64,000 bases of DNA from Mycolicibacterium sp. BiH015 (lineage in GTDB: Bacteria; Actinomycetota; Actinomycetes; Mycobacteriales; Mycobacteriaceae). Of this stretch, positions 18,901-28,558 are shown one piece after another (position 1 is the first letter of the stretch; the number at the start of each line of letters is the position of its first letter). The notes below the pieces were generated by a model that was given only the letters and a program-made list of their open reading frames with translations, had not been told where the DNA came from and searched no databases. The position numbers were made by a program, and so were the translations under genes. The stretch covers positions 558,001-622,000 of the forward strand of contig NZ_JAQGCZ010000004.1 of the NCBI RefSeq assembly GCF_027706845.1, read 5' to 3'.

Positions 18901-19310
18901 TCGTTGCGCGACTCGCCTGTCAGCCACTTGAGCACCAGGCCGGTCACGGTGCGCCCGGAGTCACTGGAGTAGGTGACCGCCACCGCCGACCAGGCGGTGC
19001 CGTCACCGCGCAGGTACATCACCCGGCTGGTGCCACCGTCGCTGCGCTGACCCCATGCGCCTCGGACGTACTTGTCGACGGTGCGCCGGCCCGCGCTCGA
19101 CCCGGCGGCGGTGTTGTCGCCGGAGGCGTTGAAGTTGCGGCGGTTGAACGGCAGGAAGCCCAGCGAAATAGCGTCCAGCAGTGACGATTTACCGCTACCG
19201 GACGCGCCGGCGATCAGTGCGCCGCCCTCGCTGAACGGAATGTCGTGGTAGCCGTCGAACACGCCCCAGTTGATGACCTGCAGCCGCGACAGGTGGAACT
19301 GCTCAGTCAT
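15918..19310 (-). CDS. jetC: MukB/MksB/JetC-type SMC ATPase (1130 aa)
   Basis: SMC-like motor of a MksBEF/Wadjet complex, which loads on and extrudes or recognises DNA. Walker A is GASGSGKS (35-42). Long coiled-coil arms are evident about 290-440 and 620-800. The C-terminal head has the ABC signature SGGEQEK (about 1004-1010) and Walker [12 protein letters not shown] (about 1039). Length matches JetC/MksB rather than MukB (about 1486). Start ATG 19310 overlaps jetB by 8 bp. Residues around 172-178 (GERSDGK) are encoded by a copy of the dispersed 20-bp repeat (18777-18796). The large frame on the opposite strand over this gene is a codon-bias shadow. Confidence 0.93.
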   Translation of the reverse strand: MTEQFHLSRLQVINWGVFDGYHDIPFSEGGALIAGASGSGKSSLLDAISLGFLPFNRRNFNASGDNTAAGSSAGRRTVDKYVRGAWGQRSDGGTSRVMYLRGDGTAWSAVAVTYSSDSGRTVTGLVLKWLTGESRNDSSSRFVLGDGDLDIEDVCNRWAAGRFDTGVFKDNRGERSDGKSHGWRFTTKVESQYLAQLYATIGIRASDAAQQLLGKAKSLKSVGGLEQFVREFMLDEPESLTRLPEALKQIDPLVEARELLAVAQKKRKILGDIEKIQQRYASESTDLGIIDLVDLPMVRAYTDHVRLAQCPTQIAQLDTTIDQLDNEHEDITRSLNLAKAEADSLNAQISGSSASIGPLQSQVAAAETEAEQVSRRRGAYEDMLTAQGVDVPDTADHFWNLREELLAEATELLAKVERHREASTDAEYAQKAARIARDEAAKELKRVEHVGSALPEFALVMREQICAAVGVDAVDLPYIAELMDLKPDQTRWRTAVEKVLRGVGLRLMVPDQHWSKVLQFVNETNMRGRLQLHHVRAKFLNAEPVDPEQKTLAGKLFAVDPAHPCAAEAVDVVTAAGDHICVDTPEVFARFRRAVTDTGLYKDSDRLAIKDDRRPLKQSEYLYQGDVSAKINALTVDLTAAEEAYQKARRTADDIAAQRQQWRDRAAACKAICEQFPQWSQIDTETADGHADRLREQYELLLADHPDIEALNARADECWSQIQKLMTRRGAIQTRRDDLDDRRTRLLELSERLQPAFVSEPLTELLDRYAGQVPVSLELLEPEPHRDALFSSIKKEREQLRESRRRSYDELARILNTFDTSFPDAIPNNSDNFDERVHDYVALCKHIDERELPEAYERMMRLVTEQAPDAILTLHRVAEQEARRISDQIDRVNTGLGAVEFNRGTRLTLRATPRSLTAVSELTEIVRAISRRIAEVGLGDKQAILDQYADILRLRNRLASTAPEDKAWTRDALDVRNRFTFDCAEWDVSSEELIRTHSNAGDNSGGEQEKLMAFCLAGALSFNLASPESTDNRPVFAQLMLDEAFSKSDPQFAQQALQAFRKFGFQLVIVATVQNATTIQPYIDSVVMVSKTEATGRNARPVATVATRTISEFGALRREMRANAKVPVGV
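18777..18796 (-). repeat. Dispersed 20-bp element inside jetC
   Basis: The 20 bases CCCGTCGCTTCGCTCGCCCC (plus strand) are identical to each of the three tandem copies at 56920-57011, and an 18/20 copy lies in reverse orientation at 50291-50310. Read on the coding strand of jetC it gives Gly-Glu-Arg-Ser-Asp-Gly in a surface-like, poorly conserved loop, so the insertion appears tolerated. Confidence 0.75.
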
Positions 19311-19998
19311 CTATTTGCGTTTCCTCTTCAGGCGTTGCTCCGTTGAGGAGCAGTTCGAACTGTTGCTGGAGCTCGCTGATCACACTGGCTGTCATCACGG
19401 CGGTGATCACCGGGCTGATCGTGTAGCTGTCCTCGTCGTCGCGGCTCTTGCGCAGGATCTCCAGCCCGGTGAGGCGGGCGATCGCGGCGTCGATGCGGCC
19501 GGCGAAGGTGACGGCGTCGCGGTCGGTGTCGTTGAGCACGCCGGAGAACAGGTTGTGCATCTCCTCACGGCTGATCAACACGTTCTGGCCGGCCGCGGCG
19601 CGCATCATCTGGGCCAGGTGCAGCGCCAGGATGGAGTCGTAGGTGCCGAGCGGTTCACGCCTGAGAAGCTTGATGCCCTTGGCGGATTCGTAGCGCGCCT
19701 GCTCGACGAACGCCACATCGGCGCCGTCGACGACGCGCAGCAGCAGGTCCAACTCCGACAGTCGCGTCGAGAGCTGGTTGCGGTACTCGAGGACCCACGC
19801 GTAGATGTCGGCGTCGGACTCGGCGCTGATGTAGCGGCGGGTCAGCAGATGCTGCAGCGCCCAGCAGGCCCGGTCGGGCAGCTCGGAGACATCCCCGTCG
19901 AAGCGCGGCCTGCGCTGGTGCGGGGGACGTGCGGTCTGGTCGACCTCGGGCAGCGACGAGAAACCCGAGTAGTCGGTGTCCGACTCGGTAGCGGTCAC
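19303..19998 (-). CDS. jetB: DUF4194 / MksE-JetB-type KITE subunit (231 aa)
   Basis: Small winged-helix (KITE) partner of the JetC/MksB ATPase and the JetA kleisin. Family-like features are the segment [20 protein letters not shown] near the N-terminus, [20 protein letters not shown] in the middle, and the C-terminal winged helix with [23 protein letters not shown] 19998 is chosen because it overlaps the jetA stop as GTGA; longer frames upstream run antiparallel through jetA coding sequence. The stop overlaps the jetC start by 8 bp, so A, B and C are translationally coupled. Confidence 0.88.
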   Translation of the reverse strand: MTATESDTDYSGFSSLPEVDQTARPPHQRRPRFDGDVSELPDRACWALQHLLTRRYISAESDADIYAWVLEYRNQLSTRLSELDLLLRVVDGADVAFVEQARYESAKGIKLLRREPLGTYDSILALHLAQMMRAAAGQNVLISREEMHNLFSGVLNDTDRDAVTFAGRIDAAIARLTGLEILRKSRDDEDSYTISPVITAVMTASVISELQQQFELLLNGATPEEETQIDD

Positions 19999-21437
19999 GA
20001 AGCAGCTCCAACGACAGTGGTGATCGGTTCGGTGAAAAGCAAATGGGGGACGGCCATTTCGCGGTCCTTCCCGTCCAGGGATCGGAAGCGCACGGTCGTG
20101 GACTCCGGTTCGGGGTCGTTGGGCTGCTTGAGCGCCCACGACCACAACACGATGACGTGACCGAGATAGGCGTTATCGAGCATGTCGACGGCGTCCTGCA
20201 ACGAGACCGGCCCGTTGCGGACCGCCGCGTTGAGCATGTCGGACATAGCGGGTGCGTCGACCTGGGTGGTGAGCGCAGCGAACGTCGTCAGATCGACGTC
20301 GCCCTCGGCGGCGACCGCCGGCTTCGGGGAGGACAGATCGCCGATCTTGAAGCTGAGCGCACCGACGGAGCTGATCGCGTGCCGCGCCAGCGGGAGTTCG
20401 ATGTCAAGGCGGGAGTCGATGAGGCTGGACTTGAGCAGATTCCGGGCAGCGCCGATGGCCTCGTTGAGCTGGCGGGCCACACCGCGGCTCTGCTCCAGCG
20501 TGCCGAACGCCGTGAACCGCTTCACCCGCTGGGCGCAGCGCTGCTGGATGCGCTCGACCTCGTCGATCTGCTGACCGACCAGTTCGAAGAACCCCGCCAT
20601 CACCTTGCGGAGCGCCGGGTCGAGGGCAGGCAGTGCGTCGGCGACCGCGGCGACGTCGGACTCGAACTCCGCGCGCTGGTCGGGGTCGTTGATCATCCGC
20701 AGGAACGCGCGGTGGCTGTCGCGGCCCTGCGAGTCCCAGGCGGCCTGGTAGTCGGCGTACATCTGGCGCTGACGGTCGCGGTACTCGACATTGCTGTCGA
20801 TCGGCTCGTCGAGCGCGGCGGTGGCCTGCTCGATCATCGATCCGTACTGGCCGATGTCGGTGATCAGCCGTTCCATCTGCATCGCGATGGCGCGGGCCTC
20901 GTCGTAGGCGTCGGTGACATCGGGGGCGGGGCGCTCACCTTTGTCGAGCTCGTCGAGTTCGCGGTGCAGCGCCTCGATCTCGGCCTCGATGCTCTTGCGG
21001 ATCCGGGCCGGGTCGTTGCCGACCTTGAGCGCCACATGCCGCAGCCGCGAGGCGATGCCGTTGATGGATCCGCCGGTGGCGATGGTGTCCTGCCGGCGCA
21101 TGCCGCGCAGGAAATCCAGAGCGCGACGCGCGTCCTGGGTCAGATAGCAGACGTTCTGATCGCTGCGCGTATCCACGATGCGATGCAGCCAACCCTGGCT
21201 GGCCCACGACTTGATCAGCGCGAGCCCGGACTGGGCGTCACCGAGGTCTTCCAGATCGCGCTCCAGCCGGACCACCAGGGTGCTCTCCGGGGTGACGCCG
21301 TCGGCCAAGTGCCGCTCCATCAACGTCGCGTACTGGCTGAGGTTGGTGGTGGCCAACAGCCGGATCGCCGGAGAGCCTTGCAGGTCGCGGTTCAGTTCGA
21401 GCAGGTCGGGGGCCGACAGGGTTGCGTTGTCGTCCAC
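19995..21437 (-). CDS. jetA: DUF3375 / MksF-JetA-type kleisin subunit (480 aa)
   Basis: Kleisin-like subunit that bridges the JetC heads and binds JetB. Family features: an N-terminal winged-helix region (LLATTNLSQYATLMERHL, WLHRIVDTRSDQNVCYLTQD), a central helical/coiled region (about 155-350), and a C-terminal winged helix ending HLLFTEPITTV. I choose GTG 21437, which has AGGAG 4 bases upstream; a longer frame to 21503 has no comparable site. First gene of the operon jetA-jetB-jetC-LLM-MFS; the promoter should lie in 21438-21590. Confidence 0.88.
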   Translation of the reverse strand: MDDNATLSAPDLLELNRDLQGSPAIRLLATTNLSQYATLMERHLADGVTPESTLVVRLERDLEDLGDAQSGLALIKSWASQGWLHRIVDTRSDQNVCYLTQDARRALDFLRGMRRQDTIATGGSINGIASRLRHVALKVGNDPARIRKSIEAEIEALHRELDELDKGERPAPDVTDAYDEARAIAMQMERLITDIGQYGSMIEQATAALDEPIDSNVEYRDRQRQMYADYQAAWDSQGRDSHRAFLRMINDPDQRAEFESDVAAVADALPALDPALRKVMAGFFELVGQQIDEVERIQQRCAQRVKRFTAFGTLEQSRGVARQLNEAIGAARNLLKSSLIDSRLDIELPLARHAISSVGALSFKIGDLSSPKPAVAAEGDVDLTTFAALTTQVDAPAMSDMLNAAVRNGPVSLQDAVDMLDNAYLGHVIVLWSWALKQPNDPEPESTTVRFRSLDGKDREMAVPHLLFTEPITTVVGAAS

Positions 21438-21587
21438 CGTGCTCCTGATCTTGGTTGCGTTGTGTCGGTCCGGAGGCCCCAACATAGGCCACTGCGCGGA
21501 CATCGCCGGGCCTCGGGACGGGAGTGTCGCGGGCTTTCCTGACGCGACTGTGACGCATGTGACCAGCGGGATCGCAGTGCGTCGTGG

Positions 21588-21658
21588 GGTTTCGCGAGAC
21601 CGCCGTCACGGTAGCGATGCGGCACAGATCACGACGCTGGTGGCGCTTTCGCGAGAGC
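21588..21658. repeat. Large imperfect hairpin repeat, copy 1 (jetA / nitronate monooxygenase gap)
   Basis: Left arm GGTTTCGCGAGACCGCCGTCA (written here from 21588) and right arm CTGGTGGCGCTTTCGCGAGA (from 21637) are imperfect inverted copies sharing TCGCGA and CGCC/GGCG. The right arm contains a 16-base exact match (21640-21655) to the copy at 59415-59430. The right arm lies inside the last codons of the nitronate monooxygenase gene, so that protein's C-terminus is repeat-derived. It lies between two co-directional minus-strand genes and may terminate the upstream one. Confidence 0.6.
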
Positions 21659-22585
21659 GCGGCGGGCGTCGGCGCAGAGCCTGGCTATGACGTCGGCCGC
21701 GGGTTCGATCGCGGTGACGCTGTCGAGGCCTTGGCCGGCGTTGACCGCAGCAACACCGAAGTCGTCGTCGGCGATCGCGTCGCGCAGCTGGGCGCGGGCA
21801 GCAGCGTCGGGGGTGCGTCCGTCCCACAGGTCGGTGAACGCGTTGCGGACGACACGCTCGGGCAACTCCGCGGGCCACGGGTAGCCGAGCGCGACGTCGA
21901 ATACGCGGGTGGTCAGCGTGTCGTCGGCGCGTTTGTCGACCAGGACCTGCCGCGCCCCGGTGGGCAGCATCGACTCTTCGCACGCGGCGAACGCGGTGCC
22001 GATCCACGCGCCGCAGGCACCCGCCGCCAGCACCGCGGCCAGCCCGCGGCCCGAGGCGATGCCGCCGGCCGCGAGCACGGGTACGTCCACGCGGTCGAGG
22101 ATCGACGCGAGCAGTGGCAGGGTCGAGACGGCCGGTGTGCCGTGCCCGCCGGCCTCCGATCCGCGCGCGACGAGCACCTGCACACCCGCGTCGACGGCGC
22201 GCTGCGCCGCCTCCACGTCGGCCACCTGCGTCGCTGTCACACAGCCGGCGTCCCGGGCCCGATCCACCCAACCCCAGTCCTCGCCGAAGCTGACGGCCAG
22301 CAGGGCTGGTCGCGCGTCGAGCGCGGTGTCGAGCAGGCGGGCGTCTTGCTTGACGACCCACTCGATGAGGCCAATGCCGAACGGGCGCTGCAGATCTGCG
22401 AGCTGCCGAAGGTGCGTTTCGAGCTGGGGTGCCGCGCCCGAGCTGCCGATGCCGATCATGCCGAGCCCGCCCGCGCGGCTGACCGCGGCGGCCAGCCGGC
22501 CACCGGCGGCGCCGCCCATCGGGGCGTTGACGATCGGTGCGTCCAGCTGCATCGCCGCCGACCACCGCGTCGTCACCGTTTCCAT
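21629..22585 (-). CDS. Nitronate monooxygenase / NPD-family flavoprotein (318 aa)
   Basis: FMN TIM-barrel enzyme of the 2-nitropropane dioxygenase family, which oxidises alkyl nitronates. Features: N-terminal APIVNAPMGGAAGGRLAAAV, the loop ARGSEAGGHGT (about residues 140-150) and the FMN phosphate site PVLAAGGIASGRGLAAVLAAGA. ATG 22585 has GGAGGTGGG directly upstream. Its final residues (AKAPPAS) overlap the right arm of the hairpin repeat. Divergent from the alpha/beta hydrolase gene with 33 bp between starts. Physiological substrate unknown. Confidence 0.87.
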   Translation of the reverse strand: METVTTRWSAAMQLDAPIVNAPMGGAAGGRLAAAVSRAGGLGMIGIGSSGAAPQLETHLRQLADLQRPFGIGLIEWVVKQDARLLDTALDARPALLAVSFGEDWGWVDRARDAGCVTATQVADVEAAQRAVDAGVQVLVARGSEAGGHGTPAVSTLPLLASILDRVDVPVLAAGGIASGRGLAAVLAAGACGAWIGTAFAACEESMLPTGARQVLVDKRADDTLTTRVFDVALGYPWPAELPERVVRNAFTDLWDGRTPDAAARAQLRDAIADDDFGVAAVNAGQGLDSVTAIEPAADVIARLCADARRALAKAPPAS

Positions 22586-22618
22586 CCCACCTCCATACCG
22601 CCGTGCCAGGATGAGCCT

Positions 22619-23365
22619 ATGACGGTGGTGTTCGTACACGGCAATCCCGAAACCTCGGCCATCTGGGGCCCACTCACTGCAGTGCTCGGGCGCGACGACG
22701 TGGTGCTGTTGTCACCGCCCGGATTCGGCGCGCCGCTGCCCGACGGATTCGGCGCCACCTATCAGGAATACCGGGACTGGCTGGAGGGCGAGTTGCGCAA
22801 CATCGACGGGCCGATCGATCTCGTCGGCCACGACTGGGGCGGCGGGCACGTCATGAACGTCGTCATGCGGCGGCCCGAGCTGGTGCGCAGCTGGACCACC
22901 GATGTGGTCGGCCTGTTCGACGAGGACTACGTCTGGCACGACATGGCCCAGGTGTGGCAGACGCCCGGGGCCGGCGAGGAAGCCTTGGACGCGATGATGG
23001 TCGGCGGGGTGCCCGGACGGACGGAACTACTGGTGTCCCTTGGCTTTCCGGCCGACATCGCCGCCGCGGTCGCCGAACACGTCAACGACGACATGCGCGC
23101 CGCGATCCTGGCGCTGTACCGGTCGGCCGCGCAGCCGGCCATGGCGGAAGAGGGTCGCGCGCTGGAAGCCGCGGCGGCGCGGCCGGGATTGTCGCTGCTC
23201 GCGACCGAAGACCCCTATATCGGCACCAACGACAACCGCAGGCGGGCCGCCGACCGTGCGGGCGCGCGCACCGAAGTGCTTGAGGGCTTGGGGCATTGGT
23301 GGATGCTCGAGGACCCCAAGCGCGGGGCGGCGGCCTTGACGTCGTTCTGGGACAGCCTCGATTGA
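22619..23365 (+). CDS. Alpha/beta hydrolase, haloalkane dehalogenase/epoxide hydrolase-like (248 aa)
   Basis: The fold and catalytic layout fit the haloalkane dehalogenase/epoxide hydrolase branch: oxyanion loop [10 protein letters not shown] (residues 7-16), nucleophile elbow GHDWGGGH with Asp as nucleophile rather than Ser, and a catalytic His in [11 protein letters not shown]. The HGNP Asn and the Trp after the nucleophile Asp are the two halide-binding residues of dehalogenases, so dehalogenase activity is possible; the protein is shorter than the usual 290-300 aa, implying a reduced cap. Start is ATG 22619. The next gene starts 7 bp after its stop. Confidence 0.78.
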   Translation: MTVVFVHGNPETSAIWGPLTAVLGRDDVVLLSPPGFGAPLPDGFGATYQEYRDWLEGELRNIDGPIDLVGHDWGGGHVMNVVMRRPELVRSWTTDVVGLFDEDYVWHDMAQVWQTPGAGEEALDAMMVGGVPGRTELLVSLGFPADIAAAVAEHVNDDMRAAILALYRSAAQPAMAEEGRALEAAAARPGLSLLATEDPYIGTNDNRRRAADRAGARTEVLEGLGHWWMLEDPKRGAAALTSFWDSLD

Positions 23366-23372
23366 GCCGACC

Positions 23373-23999
23373 GTGACGCTGCACGGCCCGGCCGTCCGGG
23401 TACTGGGCGGGTCCGTCGCCGGTCTGGTGGCAGCGGGTATTGCCGCCGTGACGGGATTCCACTGGTTCTCGTTGCTGATCGGATGGGACGTCCTTGCGCT
23501 GACGTTCATGGTGTGGACCTGGGCCTTGATCTGGCCTTACGACGCGGCGCAGACCGAAGAGCACGCAGAGCATGAGGAGCCCGGCCGCCGGACCGTCTTC
23601 GCGCTGATCCACGGCGGCGCCTTGATCAGCCTCGTCGGCGTCGGCCTGCTGCTGACAGACGCCCGTCCGGACCACCTGGCATTCATCGCCCCGGCACTGG
23701 CCGTGGCCAGCGTGGTGACCTCGTGGTTCGCCGTACACACCCTGTACGCGCTGACCTACGCGAGGATCTATTTCGCCGAAACACCCGCTGGCGGTATCGA
23801 TTTCAACACCGATTCCCCACCTCGCTACAGTGACTTCGCCTATGTCGCGTACGCCGTGGGAATGAGCTTCGCCATCTCGGACACCAACCTGACGTCGTCT
23901 CGCATGCGGGCCGTGGCCTTGGCTCACGGGCTGCTGGCCTATCTGTTCGGCTCGGTCATCGTCGCGTCGGTGGTCAACCTCATCGCCTCCGGACTCTGA
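23373..23999 (+). CDS. DUF1345 membrane protein (208 aa)
   Basis: Integral membrane protein with about five hydrophobic helices and the DUF1345 signatures [17 protein letters not shown] in the second helix and [19 protein letters not shown] before the C-terminal helices. Function of the family is unknown. Start is GTG 23373, 7 bp after the hydrolase stop, so the two are probably co-transcribed. The C-terminal helix ends directly at the stop. Confidence 0.85.
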   Translation: MTLHGPAVRVLGGSVAGLVAAGIAAVTGFHWFSLLIGWDVLALTFMVWTWALIWPYDAAQTEEHAEHEEPGRRTVFALIHGGALISLVGVGLLLTDARPDHLAFIAPALAVASVVTSWFAVHTLYALTYARIYFAETPAGGIDFNTDSPPRYSDFAYVAYAVGMSFAISDTNLTSSRMRAVALAHGLLAYLFGSVIVASVVNLIASGL

Positions 24000-24030
24000 G
24001 GCGAGGGACCGGCAGGCAGATTACGCTGCC

Positions 24031-26770
24031 GTGGTGACTGACAGGTCCGTTGCGCTCGTCGGCAGGGACGGCGAGCTGTCCACGATCCGGGCGCTGCTCA
24101 CCGCCGCACGCAACGGGATCAGCGGAGCCCTGGTGGTGCGCGGCGAACCGGGCATCGGCAAGACGGCGCTGCTCGACGCCGCGACAGCTGCCATGTCCGG
24201 TGTGCGCCTGATGCGCATCGAGGGATACGAAGCCGAAGCGTCGATCCCGTATGCCGCGTTGCAGCGAATCGGTGTCGCCCTCCACGCTTTCGAGCCCGCA
24301 CTGTCCCCACGTCATGCCGCTGCCCTCCGCGTCGCGTGGGGACTCGACGAGGGCACCGCGCCGGACCCATTCCTCGTCGGCATGGCGATGCTGGCTCTGC
24401 TGGCGGCCGCCGGATCCGACGCGCCCACCGTCTGCGTCATCGACGACGCCCACCTGCTGGACGCCGAATCGCTGGCCGTCCTTGGATTCGTGGCCCGCAG
24501 GCTCACCGCCGAATCGACGGTCGTCGTTTTCGCGACACGCGACAGCGAGCAGGTCGACACCACCCTCGCCGGCATCGGCTCGCTGCGGCTCGCCGGTCTG
24601 GACCAACGTTCGGCCGTCGAGCTGCTGTCGCACGTGCTGCCCGCCGGGTTCGACCCGGTGTCGGCAGTCCAAATAGCCGACGCCACAGGCGGTCATCCGC
24701 TTGTCCTGACCGACCTGGCTCAAGATCTGAGCCTGCGCCAGATCAACGACCTCACGCTGTCGAATACCCCGTTCCCTGTGACGCGCCGCCTCGAAGGCCA
24801 CTACCTTCGGCAGGTCCGCGACATGCCCACCGATGTGCAGACCTGGCTACTGCTGGCGGTGATCGCCGCGGGCGGACCCCGAGAGCTCGTCGACCGATGC
24901 GCCGCCGAACTCGAGCTGTCGGCCGACTGCGCCGAACATGCCTCCCGGGCGGGTCTGGTGTCGGTGGGCCACACGGTGGAGTTCCGGCATCCCCTGCTCC
25001 GCTCTGCCATCTACGGGGCGTCGCCCGGAGCCCAGCGCCGCGAGTTCCATGCGCTGCTCGCCGACAAAGCGGGCCGGCTCGGCCTCACCGACCTCGAGGC
25101 ATGGCATGCCGCCGAGGCCACCGTGGGTCACGACGCCGCGGTCGCCGAGCGGCTGCACCAGGGTGCCGCGTCGGCCGGCCGGCGCGGCGCGCTCGTCTCC
25201 CAATCCGGGCTCTTGGCCCGCGCCGCCGATCTCACCGAGGAACCCAGTCTGCGCAACGAGCGGCTGCTGGCCGCCGCCGAAGCCGCCGGCGCAGCCGGCG
25301 CGGCACAACTGTCGCAGGACCTCATCGACCGGGTGAATCCGGCTCACCTCGACAACGTGCAACGGGGGCGCCTCCTGATGGTGCAGTCGGCAGCGGCGAT
25401 GTTCCTCGCCGACCCCGCTGCGGTGCGACGCGGCGTCGCGCGACTGCTGGAGGCCGCCGATTGCTTCCACAACGCGGACTCTGTGCGGGAGCAGGAGGCG
25501 CTCGTTCGGGCGTTCGAGAACTGCCTTGTCGTCGAATGGCAGTTGCAGGGAACGACTTTGAAGGATCTGGGACTGCGGCTGGAAGCGGGATCGTCGCGCG
25601 CCGAGGGTGTCGCGAAGACCGTGCTCACGGCATTGGCGGCCCACGTCCTACTGCCGTATGAGGATGCCGCACCGCTGGCACGCGAGGGGCTCGACGCGCT
25701 GATGACCCTCGACGGCACCGCGTTGCCGGACTTCGGATTCGTCGGCATCGCCCTGGCGATGGCGTTGTTCGACGCCGAAGGCGCGGTGGCCTATCTGGGG
25801 CGCCTGGTGACGGCGGCCCGGGACGCAGGCGCGTTGCGCGCGCTGGACACCGCGCTGTGGGTGCGCTCGAGCCTGGAAGCAGGTCGTGGCGATCCTGCCG
25901 CCGCCGCGCTGCACATCCAGCAAGTGCGCGAGTTGCGCCGGGGCGATCGGCTACCAGACCGAAAACGTGGTCAACTCTTCGTATCTCGCGTGGACTGACG
26001 AGCCCGCGGAGAACATCGAGGCGATTGCCGCGCTGACAGCATCGATGGGCTTCGGCGGTGTGCAACACGCGGCCGAGGCGTCACTGGCGGTGCGCGAAAT
26101 TGCCGAAGGCCACCACGGTCGTGCTCACGAGCGCCTGCAACGGATCGAGGAGCGCCCGTTCCTGCACACCACCAACCTGCACCTGGCTGACATGGTCGAG
26201 GCCGCTGCGCGCAGCGGGCACCTCGACGTCGCGCAGCGCACCGCGGCGATGCTCGCCGGCATGGCCGCAGTCAATCCGACGGCGTGGCTCGGCGGGCTGA
26301 ACGAGCGCTGCCAGGCCCTGCTGGCCGGCGACGCAGCAGAGAAGCACTACCAAGCCGCCATCGAACGCCTTGCGACGGCGGAAGCGCCAGCCGATCTCGG
26401 CCGGGCGCACCTGCTCTACGGCGAATGGCTGCGCCGCCGCAAGCGGCGCCGTCAGGCACGCGAGCAGCTCCGCGCCGCCGTCACCGTATTCGACCGCATC
26501 GAGGCGCCGGCCTTCGCGCGCCGCGCACGAGCCGAACTCGCGGCGACGGGAGAACCGATCGCCGACAAGGAGGTCGTGGGGGGCGTGGAGATGTCGCCGC
26601 GAGAGGCGACGGTGGCGCGGATGGCCGCAGCGGGGGAGACCAACGCCGACATCGCCGCGACCTTGTTCATCACCGCCAACACCGTCGACTACCACCTGCG
26701 AAAGGTGTTCCAGAAGCTGGGCGTCTCCTCGCGGAGGCAACTGCAGCAGCGGTTCGACTCTCACAGCTGA
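24031..26770 (+). pseudogene. AAA-LuxR family regulator interrupted by a +1 frameshift
   Basis: A large (about 913-codon) LuxR/STAND-type activator: Walker A GEPGIGKTALL (38-48), Walker B-like VCVIDDAHLLDAES, a long TPR-like helical region, and a C-terminal GerE helix-turn-helix with [20 protein letters not shown] and [20 protein letters not shown]. The first part runs in frame 24031-25998 and the second, with the HTH, in another frame to 26770. They join if one G is removed from the GGGG run at 25940-25943: QQVRELRR then continues as AIGYQTENVV, as expected. So this is a real frameshift or a sequencing error in a homopolymer; no slippery-site context suggests programmed frameshifting. Without the second part the protein loses its DNA-binding domain. 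Confidence 0.88.
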
Positions 26771-26859
26771 CCGTCGCGACTACGCGCTGCACGTGGTTCG
26801 CGGGCACACCGGCGTCTTCCACACTGGACCGGACCGTGAACCGCCCGCAAGGACTGGAC

Positions 26860-27687
26860 ATGCCCTTCTCTACCAGCGACGACGGCGCCCAGATCTATTA
26901 CAAGGACTGGGGTGCCACCGGCAGCAGCCCCGTTGTCCTCAGCCATGGCTGGCCGCTCAACGCCGACGCATGGGAAGCCACCGCGCTGTTCCTGGCCACC
27001 CGTGGCCACCGGGCCATCGCCCACGACCGCCGGGGCCACGGACGATCGTCGCAGACCTGGCACGGCAACGAGATGGACACCTACGCCGACGATCTCGCGA
27101 CCCTGATCGAGACGCTCGACCTCAACGACGTCACGCTGGTCGGACATTCGACAGGCGGCGGCGAGATCGTGCGCTACCTCGCACTGCACGGCAGCGCCCG
27201 CGTGGCCAAGCTGGTGCTCGTCTCAGCGGTGCCGCCACTGATGCTGCGCAGCGACAACAACCCGGCCGGGCTGCCCGTCGAGACGTTCGACGCTCTCCGC
27301 TCCGGCGAGGCGACGGATCGTTCGCAGCTCTACCGCGACCTCGCCGACGGACCGTTCTCCGGGCACAACCGCAAAGGTGAGGTGTCGCAGGGGGTTCGGG
27401 ATGCCTTTTGGCTTCAGAGCATGACGTGCGGGCACCGCGCGGCCTACGAGTGCATCGCGGCTTTCTCGGCCACCGACTTCCGCCCCGACCTTGCCGCCAT
27501 CGACGTGCCGACGCTGGTCATCCATGGCGACGACGATCAGATCGTTCCCATCGACGTCAGCGGAATCCGCTCTGCGGACATGATCGCCGGCGCCGTTCTG
27601 AAGACCTACGAGGGTGCCGGCCACGGCCTGCCCGACACGGACCGCGACCGGTTGCACAAAGATCTCCTCGAATTCATCGACAACTGA
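26860..27687 (+). CDS. Alpha/beta hydrolase, non-heme haloperoxidase type (275 aa)
   Basis: Cofactor-free chloroperoxidase/esterase-type hydrolase. Oxyanion region [13 protein letters not shown] (about 28-40), nucleophile Ser in GHSTGGGE (about 96), catalytic Asp in HGDDDQIVP, catalytic His in [10 protein letters not shown] near the end. Length and motifs match the family closely. ATG 26860 follows AAGGA at a good distance. It starts 89 bp after the disrupted regulator and is followed after 19 bp by a second hydrolase, suggesting a small hydrolase operon that the regulator might control. Confidence 0.9.
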   Translation: MPFSTSDDGAQIYYKDWGATGSSPVVLSHGWPLNADAWEATALFLATRGHRAIAHDRRGHGRSSQTWHGNEMDTYADDLATLIETLDLNDVTLVGHSTGGGEIVRYLALHGSARVAKLVLVSAVPPLMLRSDNNPAGLPVETFDALRSGEATDRSQLYRDLADGPFSGHNRKGEVSQGVRDAFWLQSMTCGHRAAYECIAAFSATDFRPDLAAIDVPTLVIHGDDDQIVPIDVSGIRSADMIAGAVLKTYEGAGHGLPDTDRDRLHKDLLEFIDN

Positions 27688-27706
27688 GGCTGGAGGCCGA
27701 AATATT

Positions 27707-28549
27707 ATGAGCGACAATGCATCCTGCGACACCATCGTGCTGGTCCACGGCCTGTGGGTCACCCCCAGGAGCTGGGAGGGCTGGAAGGCGCACTACGAGG
27801 CCAAAGGCTACCGTGTGCTCACGCCGGCGTACCCGGGCTTCGACATCGAAGTCGAAGCGCTGCGGGACAACCCGGATATCATCGCCGAACTGACGGTGCC
27901 CGATACCGTCGACCACCTCGCAGCGGTCATCACCGAACTCGACACGCCGCCGGTCATCATGGGGCACTCCTTCGGGGGAACACTCACCCAGCTGCTGCTC
28001 GCCCGTGGATTGGGCGCCTGTGGGGTTGTCATCGACTCCGCACCGACCGAGGGAGTGCGGGTAACGCCGCTGTCGCAGGCGCGTTCGCTGTTCCCGGCGT
28101 TGAAGAACCCGGCCAACCGACACAAAGCGGTCGGGTTCACCAAAGACGAATGGCACTATGCATTCGCCAACACGCTGAGCCGAGAGGACTCCGACGCGGC
28201 GTGGGAGCGGTACGCGATCGCGGCTCCGGGCAGTTGGATCTGGTCGTACGGCCTCATCGCGAATTTCAAGCCCGGCCACCAGGAGACCTGGGTGGACTAC
28301 AGTGCCGACCGTGCCCCTCTGTTGTTCATCGCCGGCGGCGCCGACCACATTATGCCGCCTGCGGTCAACAAGTCGAACGCCAAGCACTACGACAAGTCGC
28401 CGGCCGTCACCGAGTACTACGAGTTCCCCGGCCGCGACCACTGGACGTGCGCCGCGCCTGGATGGGAGGACGTCGCTGACCATGCGCTCGAATGGGCGAT
28501 CCGGTATGCCGACACCAACCCCCGCGGCAAACACACCACGGCGAGCTAG
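27707..28549 (+). CDS. Alpha/beta hydrolase (280 aa)
   Basis: Serine hydrolase of the alpha/beta fold: HGLWVTPRSWEGW near the N-terminus, nucleophile Ser in MGHSFGGTLTQ (about residue 88), acid residue in AGGADHIMPP, and His in PGRDHWTCAAPGWEDVAD. Distinct from its neighbour haloperoxidase by sequence, so not a tandem duplicate. ATG 27707 has GGAGG about 11 bases upstream. Substrate unknown; the spacing of 19 bp before it and 9 bp after it supports a hydrolase-hydrolase-HD operon. Confidence 0.85.
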   Translation: MSDNASCDTIVLVHGLWVTPRSWEGWKAHYEAKGYRVLTPAYPGFDIEVEALRDNPDIIAELTVPDTVDHLAAVITELDTPPVIMGHSFGGTLTQLLLARGLGACGVVIDSAPTEGVRVTPLSQARSLFPALKNPANRHKAVGFTKDEWHYAFANTLSREDSDAAWERYAIAAPGSWIWSYGLIANFKPGHQETWVDYSADRAPLLFIAGGADHIMPPAVNKSNAKHYDKSPAVTEYYEFPGRDHWTCAAPGWEDVADHALEWAIRYADTNPRGKHTTAS

Positions 28550-28558
28550 AAACACGCC

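Noticed and set aside
20043..21542. 499-codon open frame opposite jetA
   Set aside because: Antisense shadow: no family motif, and it crosses the jetB-jetA junction that is well explained on the minus strand.
24031..26770. Programmed +1 or -1 frameshifting in the LuxR gene
   Set aside because: GGGG alone is not a recognised slippery site here, no stimulatory structure is evident, and a single extra G explains the join precisely.
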